From Antedon bifida (lineage: Eukaryota > Echinodermata > Crinoidea > Comatulida > Antedonidae): 64,000 bases of DNA. The position numbers were made by a program, and so were the translations under genes. Positions 55,093 through 64,000 of the stretch are shown here, piece after piece (positions within the stretch are counted from its first letter, which is position 1; each line of letters opens with the position of its first letter). Under the pieces are notes generated by a model that saw nothing but the letters and a program-made list of their open reading frames with translations, did no database searches and was not told the DNA's origin. The stretch lies in assembly GCA_963402885.1 (NCBI GenBank), contig OY727099.1, positions 12,202,001 to 12,266,000 of the forward strand, given 5' to 3'.

Positions 55093-58002
55093 AATGTAAG
55101 TTCCACGCAGTCAGAAGATGTTAATGATTTTTTTAATGTGTTTTATACAAATTGTGATTCCCTTCTAAATAAGAAGAATGAGCTTTTGTTGCGTTTATCT
55201 TCAGAGAAAGCTGATATCATTGCTTTGACTGAGATTCTACCAAAGAAGTACTTTTTTGAATTGTCTATAGAAGAGTTTCATATCCCTGGATATCAGATGT
55301 TTTTGCCAAATGAAAAGCTTTCATCTGGTAGAGGAGTTGTTATTTATGTTCGAAATGGGATGTCTGCCACTCCTGTTTTGTTTAAAGATATTTTGTTTGA
55401 GGAATCCATGTTTGTTGAGATTAGAGTCAAAGATCGCACCTTTTTAATTGGATGTGTGTATAGAAGTGACTCCGGATCTAATGTCAATAATTCTGCCTTG
55501 TGTTCTCTGTTTAGAAAAGTGGCATCCTTTTCTTGTTCCGATTTTATTATAGTTGGAGATTTTAATTATAGGAGTATTAATTGGGAGCTAGGATATGTGA
55601 CTGGTGAAGATGGTAAAAATAGTCATAATTTTTTCGACACCATTAATGACTTATTTTTAGCTCAGCATGTACGAGACCCAACCCGTTATAGAATAGGAGA
55701 ACAGCCCAATGTTCTGGACCTGGTATTTACATCAAATGAGGATTCTATTAGTGAGGTCCTTCAAGCTCCACCCTTAGGTAAGAGTGATCATATGGTACTT
55801 CGATTTAAAATTCCTGTTAACTTAATCAAAGATGAGGTGGTAGAGGTCAGAAATTATTTCCATGCTGATTATGATAAGTTTCGTGGTTTTCTTGATAGTG
55901 TCGATTGGGACACTGAGTTATTGGATAAGGACGGGTTACACTCGCACGGTTCTTTTGATGAGATTTTATCTAGAGGTATGGAACAGTTTGTTCCAAAGTG
56001 TAAGAAACACTTGTCTGGAAATTTTAAGAGACCTTTGTGGTTTACTAAGGAGGTTGATAAGTCTATTAAACAGAAGAATAAATGCTGGAAACAGTATATC
56101 AAAGCAAAGCGTAAAGGGCATGAAAGTGCTAGTGTCAAATGGAACACGTTTATTAGAGTAAGGAATGATACTGTCAACTTGATTAAGAGTTCTAAAAGCA
56201 TCCTTGAAAATAGGATTGCAAATGAGGTTAAAGTCAATGAAAAGTCTTTCTGGCGCTATGTAAATTCTCAGTTAAAAACCAGATCTGGTATTCCAACTCT
56301 TAGAAATTTTGAGGGTAAACTTGTTGTAGATGACCAAGAGAAAGCCGAGTCTTTTAATTCTTTTTTTAGCAGTGTCTTTTGTAAGGAGAACTTATCGAAT
56401 GTTCCAAATCTGGATAAAAAGATTGAGGCTTCTTTGTCAGATATTGAGTTTAGTGTAGAAGATATTCACAAGCTGTTGTCTAACTTAGTTATAGATAAGT
56501 CAGCTGGCCCTGATGGATTTCACCCACGGGTTTTGATTGAATTAAAGGATCAAATTGCTTACCCTCTCAGTCTAATATTCACTAGATTATTCAATGATCA
56601 GAAGGTCCCTCTATCGTGGAAGGAGGCAATTGTAATACCTATATTCAAAAAAGGCAAAAAGGAGGACCCGGCTAACTATAGACCGGTTAGTTTAACGTCG
56701 GTCATAGGGAAAATGATGGAAAGGATTATTAGGGATAAACTTGTAATGTATCTTGAGAGTAATGGTCTTTTGTGCAACGAACAATTTGGATTCAGACAAG
56801 GTAGATCATGTGCATTACAACTACTTGATGTCCTGGAGAGTTGGACTACTAACCTGGATAACCATGATAGCTTTGATTGTGTTTATTTAGACTATAAAAA
56901 GGCTTTTGATAGTGTGCCACACCAAAGGCTTCTAGTCAAATTGAAAGGTTTTGGTATTACGGGAAATCTACTAGGTTGGTTCTCTAATTATTTGTCAAAT
57001 AGAACGCAACGAGTTAGTGTCAATGGTCAATTATCATCACAGGCTCCAGTATTAAGTGGAATTCCACAGGGTAGCGTTGTGGGCCCAATCTTATTTTCAA
57101 TCTTCATTAACGATTTACCTGATGTTGTCGAATCTAGTATACGTTTATTTGCAGACGACACTAAGTTGTATAGAGTGGTCAATAACATTGATGATGCGGA
57201 TTTATTTCAGAGAGACATTGATAGTGCTTCCCATTGGTCTAATGTTTGGCAATTGCCATTTAATGACACTAAGTGTAAGGTATTTCATTATGGTCGTGAT
57301 AATCTTAAGTTCTTGTATTCAATGGCTGGTAATTTACTACATGAGGTAAAGCAGGAGAAAGATCTGGGTGTTACCTTTGATCCTAGTTTAATCTTTAATT
57401 TGCATGTAGCGGATATCTGTAAAAGGGCTAATAAGAAACTAGGAATGATTTATAGATCTTTTAAATTCTTGAATAAAGATGGATTTTTGAAGCTGTATAA
57501 GTCTATTGTCAGGCCAACGCTTGAATATTGTAACACTGTTTATAATCCTATTAGAAAACGAGATCAGGATGAAATAGAGAAGGTCCAGCAAAGAGCAACA
57601 AGATTGATTCCTAGGTACCGAAATATCCCTTATGAACAACGTTTGAGAATTCTTGGTCTTCCTACTATGAGATATCGAAGGCAGAGAGCGGATATTATCC
57701 AAGTTTTTAGGATTGTTAAGGGTTTCGATCGTATCTCGATCAACACATTTTTTGAATTTGATCTAGAATCTCGGACCCGTGGACACACATATAAACTCAA
57801 GTTTAAAAGCTCTCGTCTTAATATTAGGAGGGACACCTTCTCCAGGAGAGTTATTCTCTTATGGAATGCTCTGCCTACGGATGTAGTTTCATGTGCTACG
57901 GTGAACTCGTTCAAAGCAAAACTTAACGTCGCATGGTCTAACCACCCGCTGAAGTTTTCACCCTATATTGAATATGATTTTATTGCTAAGAGGGGCTTTT
58001 AA
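55093..58002 (+). CDS. LINE ORF2: AP endonuclease and reverse transcriptase, intact
   Basis: This frame is uninterrupted from 55093 or earlier to the stop at 58000-58002, about 955-970 residues. No ATG is near the start. It may be translated by re-initiation after ORF1, or from a GTG-like position. The endonuclease has the catalytic TE of ALTEILP, GDFNY and SDHMVL. The reverse transcriptase has YLDYKKAFDSVPH, SGIPQGSVVGP and FADD. A C-terminal RRVILLWNALP block is typical of the CR1/L2/Rex1 group. The lack of stops suggests recent activity. Confidence 0.88.
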   Translation, partial: NVSSTQSEDVNDFFNVFYTNCDSLLNKKNELLLRLSSEKADIIALTEILPKKYFFELSIEEFHIPGYQMFLPNEKLSSGRGVVIYVRNGMSATPVLFKDILFEESMFVEIRVKDRTFLIGCVYRSDSGSNVNNSALCSLFRKVASFSCSDFIIVGDFNYRSINWELGYVTGEDGKNSHNFFDTINDLFLAQHVRDPTRYRIGEQPNVLDLVFTSNEDSISEVLQAPPLGKSDHMVLRFKIPVNLIKDEVVEVRNYFHADYDKFRGFLDSVDWDTELLDKDGLHSHGSFDEILSRGMEQFVPKCKKHLSGNFKRPLWFTKEVDKSIKQKNKCWKQYIKAKRKGHESASVKWNTFIRVRNDTVNLIKSSKSILENRIANEVKVNEKSFWRYVNSQLKTRSGIPTLRNFEGKLVVDDQEKAESFNSFFSSVFCKENLSNVPNLDKKIEASLSDIEFSVEDIHKLLSNLVIDKSAGPDGFHPRVLIELKDQIAYPLSLIFTRLFNDQKVPLSWKEAIVIPIFKKGKKEDPANYRPVSLTSVIGKMMERIIRDKLVMYLESNGLLCNEQFGFRQGRSCALQLLDVLESWTTNLDNHDSFDCVYLDYKKAFDSVPHQRLLVKLKGFGITGNLLGWFSNYLSNRTQRVSVNGQLSSQAPVLSGIPQGSVVGPILFSIFINDLPDVVESSIRLFADDTKLYRVVNNIDDADLFQRDIDSASHWSNVWQLPFNDTKCKVFHYGRDNLKFLYSMAGNLLHEVKQEKDLGVTFDPSLIFNLHVADICKRANKKLGMIYRSFKFLNKDGFLKLYKSIVRPTLEYCNTVYNPIRKRDQDEIEKVQQRATRLIPRYRNIPYEQRLRILGLPTMRYRRQRADIIQVFRIVKGFDRISINTFFEFDLESRTRGHTYKLKFKSSRLNIRRDTFSRRVILLWNALPTDVVSCATVNSFKAKLNVAWSNHPLKFSPYIEYDFIAKRGF

Positions 58003-58075
58003 GCACTGAGTGCTTCGCCTCGATCCCGTAGACGAAAGTGTACGGGAAACAAGTAAACAAGTAAAGACAAAGTCC

Positions 58076-59437
58076 CATGCCAATGCAGATGCCTTAAGCA
58101 GATTGCCATTGCCAGGAAAACCAGAATCAATTCCACAACCTGCCGAAACTGTTCTATTGATGGAGTCTATGAACCAATCTCCAGTTTCCACGGCAGATAT
58201 TAAAGGTTGGACGGTTAAAGATCCAACACTTTCTCGAGTTCTCTATTACATTGAAAAGGGTTGGCCCAATACTAACCCAAACATTGAAAACTTGCAACCA
58301 TATTGGATCCGACAAAGAGAACTCTCTACACAAGATGGATGTATTTTGTGGGGAAATAGAATTGTTATTCCACAGCCTGGTAGAAAACAGTTGCTACAAG
58401 CACTACATGACGGTCATCCTGGAATTGTCAGAATGAAAAGTTTTGCTCGGGATTCATTATGGTGGCCTAATATGGACAAAGACATTGAGGACATATCAAA
58501 ACAGTGCGATACATGCCAATCCAATCAAACTTTACCACCTAAAGAACCATTGCACCCATGGAATTGGCCTAATAGACCATGGTCACGATTACATATCGAC
58601 TATGCTAGACCATTTATGGGAAAAATGTTTTTAATACTTGTTGACGCACACTCAAAATGGCTTGAGGTAATTCCGGTAAATTCCTCAACGACAATTTGCA
58701 TCGCATGGACTGCCAGATAAAATAGTATCTGACAATGGAACATGTTTCACTAGTGATGAATTTCATACATTCGTAAAGCGAAATGGAATAAGACATTCTT
58801 TAACAGCCCCATATCACCCATCATCGAATGGTCTTGCGGAACGTGCTGTATGCACATTTAAAGAAGCAATGAAACGTATGAAAGACGGATTTATCGAAAC
58901 AAAAGTCGCAAGATTCCTATTTAAATATAGAAATACACCTCATACCACAACTGGCAAAACACCAGCAGAATTACTTAACGGCCGAAAATTAAAAACGCAT
59001 TTTGATCTTTTACACCCTTATCAAGCAGATCGTGTTATCACTCAACTTGAAAACAGAAATTAGCACATGATCGTCATGCAAAAGAACGCACTTTTGTAGA
59101 AGGGGAGGAGGTGTATATAAAGAACTTTAGAGGACAAAATCCAAAATGGTTACCCGGAACAATAATATTAAAATCCGGGCTCATCTCATTCAAGATAAAA
59201 CTAGAAGATGGACGAGTTTGTCGTCGTCATGCCGACCATATCAGGAAGCGTTATAGGCCTGTTCAACCTCAGGATAAACAGCTTACAAACAAAGATGATC
59301 CTCCAAAATTACCTCCAATGCTCATTAATCCAAATAGAACAGTGGAAACATCACAATCAACTGTCGAAGCACAGCCTATAACTGCTCAGCGAAGAGTATA
59401 CCCTACTCGCGATAGAAAACCACCGGAAAGACATTGA
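58076..59437 (+). pseudogene. Gypsy pol: integrase, frameshifted
   Basis: The zinc-binding HHCC part (HDGHPG to CDTCQ) is at about 58400-58520. The core has the first Asp in HIDYARP, the second in VSDNGTCF and the Glu in GLAERAV. A frameshift or deletion near 58690 separates the first and second catalytic residues, and another break lies near 59062. A C-terminal GPY/F-like and basic region ends at 59437. Confidence 0.88.
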
Positions 59438-59625
59438 AGGACATTCTTAATAACTGAAATATAGAAACTTTTATGGACATTATTACTGGACAATTTAAAA
59501 TTTTGATCTTATATTTTACTTTATACAGTGCATTATACCATATACATTTAAAGTGATTATTAAACCATAACTTAGTACAGTGCTTTGATCAAATTATAAA
59601 TAAATAGCTTAGAATTGTTTATAAT
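59438..59625. other. Gypsy 3' untranslated region
   Basis: AT-rich DNA between the end of pol and the polypurine tract, with no reading frame of note. Confidence 0.6.
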
Positions 59626-59638
59626 AAAAGGGAGGGAA
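59626..59638 (+). promoter_or_regulatory. Polypurine tract
   Basis: AAAAGGGAGGGAA lies directly before the 3' LTR, as required for plus-strand priming. Confidence 0.85.
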
Positions 59639-59950
59639 TGTAATGTATTGAACTTGATTAATATTACTTGTTACCAATTATTTATACTTCCTTCACCTGT
59701 TGCCATAGATATTATGTTAACCCACTTCTATATAACCCTTGGCTACTTAATGGTCACTAATGTCGAAAGTAGACCCTCTGCTGAGACCACTAAACATTCC
59801 ACCTTGACAGATCATAATTACCCATTACATATATTGTTATTATATATATAGTAGATGTAGAATAAAGAATAAACACTTCAGTGCTAGCTTTCAACTATAA
59901 CAGAACTTGTCTCTCTCTAACTTATTTGTATTGTAAAACGGTACATTACA
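59639..59950 (+). repeat. Complete 3' LTR, 312 bp
   Basis: It starts TGTAATG and ends CATTACA, a perfect 7-bp inverted terminus. It contains an AATAAAGAATAAAC polyadenylation region and a TATATATA stretch. Confidence 0.9.
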
Positions 59951-60766
59951 TTCACCTATCCAGTATTACAAAGCGCTGATATTTTATTGTAAGTTAATGG
60001 TAAAATATCAGTTGTACTTGAGTACCCATATTGCCTGCTTATACCCCTTGTGACTGACAATCTTGAAATCTGTGCACTTGGAAATGGCTCAAGAAGTTGC
60101 TAGGATATTTAACAACAACTATGGTGAATTCTTTCCAATTCCAAAGCCAATTTTTGGTAAGTTTTAGTTTGTAGATTAAACAATTGATCCAAATGGTAAT
60201 GGTGATGTTTATCGTTCTAAAAAACGAAGACTTTAAATGTTTTTTCAGGTAATGTTACAAAAGTTAAAAGTTTAAGAGATCCAATGATTAAGATGAGTAA
60301 ATCCGACGACCAGGTGTTATCACGTATTGAACTGTTAGACACTCAGTATCAAATAGTAAAGAAATTTTTAAAAGCTGTTACAGATTTTACGTCTGAAGTG
60401 ACATTTGACCAACAGTCTCGGCCAGGTGTATCAAATATTGTAATGATACATTCCGCTGTGAGTGGGAAAACAGTTGAAGACATTTGCAATGAAGTGAACG
60501 GACTTGAAACAGCTGATTATAAGTTAGTTGTTGCACAAGCTGTAAAGTATCATCATTATTACAAGACAAAGAGTACTTGCAAGATGTTTTAAAAACTGGA
60601 GCTGATAAAGCTTGCGAAATTGCAGAGAAAAACTACAATGATGTGAAACAACTTGTGGGTTTTATTTGATACCATTGGTCCACTACAACTGTTAAACAAA
60701 AAATGTGGTGAGTTTTGTATATTTCATTTTGGAATTCACAAATGAATTTTGTATGTAGATGTTGGT

Positions 60767-61062
60767 GGTGAGTGGCTGAGCGGTTAAGACAGTGTAACCG
60801 TAATTACGAAACCCTAACATCGGCAGGGGTTCCCGGCTCACTCGCTCTGGATGTCATGTCTTCTTGGATAAGGACTATAAACCGTAGGTTCAGTGTACAC
60901 ATCTAGCTCATGTGCACTTTAACGAACCTAGTACATCTTTCGAGACAAGTAGGGGGTTACCCCGGTGTATTAGTACATCACAGCCACTGATCATAACTGG
61001 GCCCTCTGGGAGACCAGTCTTTGACTGAAAAGGTCGCCCAGTATGAATAAAATATTTCAATT
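60767..61062 (+). mobile_element. tRNA-derived SINE, copy 2
   Basis: Nearly identical to 46299-46595, in the same relation to WARS2 exon 6. It was therefore copied by the segmental duplication rather than inserted independently. The A box has one change (GGCTGAGCGG). Confidence 0.88.
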
Positions 61063-61347
61063 CAATTCATGTTGCTATTGTATTTTGCCATAACAATACA
61101 ATTGTTGATCTTTAAACAAGAACTATTAACTATTTTTTCAGCTGATTCTATTCCATGAACTGTTCCCGCCGCCCTATTTACTTTAGTATCAAGTGCAACA
61201 CTCAGGTCTTGGTAAGTAGTGTTACCCAGTTTTACTTCACCACTTTGAGACTATTCAAACATAATAAGTTTTTATGGCAGAAAGTGACAGTAGTAAATAA
61301 GGTGCAGCAAGATGACACACTAATTTGTTGCCTCACATTACAGAGCG

Positions 61348-64000
61348 ATGGATGCTAAATTGATCCTGGTTGTTTTTGGAATGTTTGCGGTGATCAATGC
61401 AGGTCCCGGATGCAGGTATGAACCATTGCAGCTTCCATTCTCTTATATGACTACTGTATAAACATTGTCAAACTACTGTATATGCTAAATAGGTAGGAAG
61501 AAAAAATGCATTGATTTTCCTTTCCTTATATTGTTTAATGTCGCTGTACAAAAGGTATTTATAAAGTTATTGGCACTTAAGGTAACCTTTTTGGTATTTA
61601 CAGCCCGATGGACATCATCTTTTAACCGAGACAAACCATCCGGTAGTGGAGACTGGGAAACTGTGAGCAGTTTGTATGACGTAAGTGAATTGTCTACTTG
61701 GTTCTAATACTGTACCATCCTTGCTAATACTTATATTACAAATGTCACACCACACTGTCACAGAATATGTACATTTTAAAAATAAGTATAAATATAATGT
61801 TGTATGTATATTATTATTATTATAAATTTATATGTTTTTTGTATGTTGATTTTAGGAGAATCCAGATCAAATGTGTCAGTATCCATTATCCATTTTTTGT
61901 CTAACTACTGGTGGTTCACAATACACTTCTACTGGAGAGGTTGTCAGTTGTAGCGCTAGTACTGGTCTTGTTTGTAAGAATGCAGACCAACCTGACAACT
62001 ATTGTGAGGATTACAAAGTTAGCTTCCTATGTCCAGGTTAGTACTCCTATAGCTTAACGTAAAGCTTCCTATGTCCAGGTTAGTACTCCTATACCTTAAC
62101 GTAAAGCTTCTTATGTCCAGGTTAGTACTCCTATAGCTTAACGTAAAGCTTCCTATGTTCAGGTTAGTACTCCTATACCTTAACGTAAAGCTTCCTATGT
62201 CCAGGTTAGTACTCCTATAGCTTAACGTAAAGCTTCCTATGTCCAGGTTAGTACTCCTATAGCTTAACGTAAAGCTTCCTATGTTCAGGTTAGTACTCCT
62301 GTAGCTTAACGTAAAGCTTCCTATATCCAGGTTAGTACTCCTATACCTTAACGTAAAGCTTCCTATGTCCAGGTTAGTACTCCTATAGCTTAACGTATAG
62401 CTTCCTATGTTCAGGTTAGTACTCCTATACCTTAACGTAAAGCTTCCTATGTCCAGGTTAGTACTCCTATAGCTTAACGTAAAGCTTCCTATGTCCAGGT
62501 TAGTACTCCTATAGCTTAACGTAAAGCTTTCTATGTCCAGGTTAGTACTCCTACAGCTTAACGTAAAGCTTCCTATGTCCAGGTTAGTACTCCTATACCT
62601 TAACGTAAAGCTTCCTATGTCCAGGTTAGTACTCCTATACCTTAACGTAAAGCTTCCTATGTCCAGGTTAGTACTCCTATACCTTAACGTAAAGCTTCCT
62701 ATGTCCAGGTTAGTACTCCTATACCTTAACGTAAAGCTTCCTATGTCCAGGTTAGTACTCCTATAGCTTAACGTATAGCTTCCTATGTCCAGGTTAGTAC
62801 TCCTATACCTTAACGTAAAGCTTCCTATGTCCAGGTTAGTACTCCTATAGCTTAACGTAAAGCTTCCTATGTTCAGGTTAGTACTCCTATAGCTTAACGT
62901 AAAGCTTCCTATGCTCAGGTTAGTACTCCTATAGCTTAACGTAAAGCTTCTCAGTTAATCCACATCGTTGCCATGGTGAATAAGTAAATTTAATTTGTTT
63001 GTTGATGGTGGTATTAATAGTACTTAAAATAATTCTATACTTTGTGTTATTTACAGGCTACACTAAATGGACACCCTGGTTTGATCGAGACAATCCATCC
63101 GTTACTGGAGACTGGGAAACTGTGAAGGATTTGTACAAGGTGAGTGAATTGTCTATATCTACTTGGTTCTAATACCATCCTTGCTAATACTTAATTAAAA
63201 ATGTCACAGAATATGTACATTGTAAAAATAAGTATAAATATAATGCTGTGTGTTGTTGATTTTAGGAGAATCCAAATCAAATGTGTCAGAATCCAGGTAA
63301 CATTCAATGTCAAACTACTGGTGGTTCAGATTACACTTCTACTGGAGAGGTTGTCAGTTGTAGCGCTAGTACTGGTCTTGTTTGTAAGAATAAAGACCAA
63401 CCTGACAACTATTGTGAGGATTACAGAGTTCGCTTCCTATGTCCAGGTTAGTACCCCTATAGCTTAACGTAAAGCTTCCTATGTTCAGGTTAGTACTCCT
63501 ATAGCTTAACGTAAAGCTTCCTATGTCCAGGTTAGTACCTCTATAGCTCAACGTAAAGCTTCCTATGTTCAGGTTAGTACTCCTATAGCTTAAGGTAAAG
63601 CTTCTCAGTTAATCCACATCGTTGCCATGGTGAATAAGTAAATTCAATTTGTTTGTTGATGGTGGTATTAATAGTACTTAAAATAATTCTATACTTTGTG
63701 TTATTTACAGATTACAAATGGACACCCTGGTTTGATCGAGACAATCCATCCGTTACTGGAGACTGGGAAACTGTGACGGATTTGTTCAACGTAAGTGAAT
63801 TGTCTATATTTACTTGGTTCTAATACTATCCTTACTAATACAGTACCTAATTAAAATGTCAAAGAATATGTACATTGTAAAAATAAATACTGTATAATGT
63901 TATATGTTGTTGATTTTAGGAGAATCCAAATCAAATGTGTCGGCATCCACAACACCTTGAATGTGAAACTACTGGTGGTTCACATTACACTTCTACTGGA
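61348..64000 (+). CDS. Secreted protein with at least three WxxW domains (gene B, partial)
   Basis: Exons are 61348 to 61402 or 61415 (signal peptide), 61604-61680 and 61856-62036 (domain 1), 63057-63139 and 63266-63446 (domain 2), 63711-63790 and 63921 to the window end (domain 3). It is the paralogue of gene A with the same cassette structure. In domain 1 the WTPWF motif has become WTSSF, so the second Trp of the C-mannosylation site is lost. Domains 2 and 3 keep WTPWFDRD. A 13-bp insertion at the end of exon 1 creates two adjacent donors (after 61402 or 61415), and only the first keeps the frame. Minisatellites of the 42-bp type follow domains 1 and 2. The 3' end lies beyond the window. 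Confidence 0.82.
62037..62955 (+). repeat. 42-bp splice-donor minisatellite after gene B domain 1 (about 22 copies)
   Basis: The same 42-bp unit as in gene A. It is followed by AAGCTTCTCAGTTAATCC, the unamplified intron. Confidence 0.95.
63447..63612 (+). repeat. 42-bp splice-donor minisatellite after gene B domain 2 (about 4 copies)
   Basis: A short version of the same array, ending in the same AAGCTTCTCAGTTAATCC sequence. It shows an early stage of amplification or a contracted array. Confidence 0.93.

Larger units (their letters stand above)
54828..58075 (+). mobile_element. CR1/L2-like LINE inserted in Gypsy pol
   Basis: It is 5'-truncated within ORF1 and has a complete ORF2. The 3' end carries short repeats (ACAAGTAA twice, about 58048-58065). 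The junction with Gypsy lies between FKPG on the left and SHANADALSRL on the right. I could not fix a target-site duplication. Confidence 0.85.
52141..59950 (+). mobile_element. Ty3/Gypsy LTR retrotransposon, defective, with nested LINE
   Basis: It has a truncated 5' LTR, a primer-binding site, gag, pol with protease, reverse transcriptase, RNase H and integrase, a polypurine tract and a complete 3' LTR. No envelope gene is visible. Several frameshifts and stops make it non-functional. It sits in exon 4 of the WARS2 pseudogene. A LINE is inserted after the RNase H part. Confidence 0.93.
51857..60669 (+). pseudogene. WARS2: Broken WARS2 copy split by retrotransposons
   Basis: It contains copies of WARS2 exon 3 (51887-51967), exon 4 (52126-52140 and 59951-59990), exon 5 (from about 60074) and exon 6 (60250-60669). 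Defects seen are: exons 1-2 absent; the exon 3 acceptor changed from CAG to CTG; about 27 bp lost from exon 4 at the retrotransposon insertion; a 6-bp loss at the exon 4 end; about 41 bp lost across the exon 5 acceptor; and 28 bp lost in exon 6, causing a frameshift. It cannot make a synthetase. The rest of exon 6 is still very similar to the parent, so the duplication is fairly recent. Confidence 0.92.

Noticed and set aside
60284-60592. WARS2-like frame as a second functional gene
   Set aside because: It is a piece of the broken copy, with a lost acceptor, deletions and a frameshift.

Overview
This is AT-rich eukaryotic genomic DNA with GT-AG introns, AATAAA signals, satellites, SINEs, LINEs and a Ty3/Gypsy element. 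The single-copy genes are metazoan. The vertebrate-like orthologues, the mucin-type WxxW domains and the many AGGCCTA palindromes suggest an invertebrate deuterostome, most likely an echinoderm (a crinoid or sea cucumber would fit). This species guess is low confidence. No bacterial or viral genome is present.

Layout. Positions 1-1350 hold the last exon of an afadin/canoe-like scaffold with a coding minisatellite. MRPS15 (3036-4973, 6 exons) follows. NT5DC1 (5756-21073, 11 exons) has three intronless antisense membrane-protein genes in its introns: an orphan type I protein (11499-12398) and two paralogous two-Ig receptors (16352-17383, 17672-18748). A Mis18-family gene, OIP5-like (21506-23203, minus, 5 exons), stands head to head with MTRES1 (23931-25001). 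Two arrays of one 97-bp satellite, in opposite orientation, fill 25.67-32.47 kb, with a clean MITE in the second. NAAA (33993-39497, 9 exons) carries a LINE fragment and a 68-bp minisatellite in its last large intron. WARS2 (40294-46201, 6 exons) has a 3.26-kb long-TIR transposon in intron 1.

From 46.3 kb onward the window is shaped by segmental duplication. A secreted two-domain WxxW gene (A, 47714-50008) is followed by a second copy of the block: NAAA last exon, broken WARS2, SINE and WxxW gene B. The WARS2 pseudogene was hit by a Ty3/Gypsy element (52141-59950), which was hit in turn by a CR1/L2-like LINE with an intact ORF2. Gene B (61348 to the window end) has at least three WxxW domains.

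The most unusual structure is a 42-bp minisatellite in the introns after WxxW domains of both genes. Each unit is the last 15 nt of the exon plus the first 27 nt of the intron, so every unit carries a copy of the 5' splice site. A stop codon lies directly behind the first donor in the coding frame, so use of any later donor would end the protein after that domain.

Three of the genes (MRPS15, MTRES1, WARS2) serve mitochondrial gene expression. The three nested antisense genes encode surface receptors and may belong to a lineage-specific immune-type family (inference).
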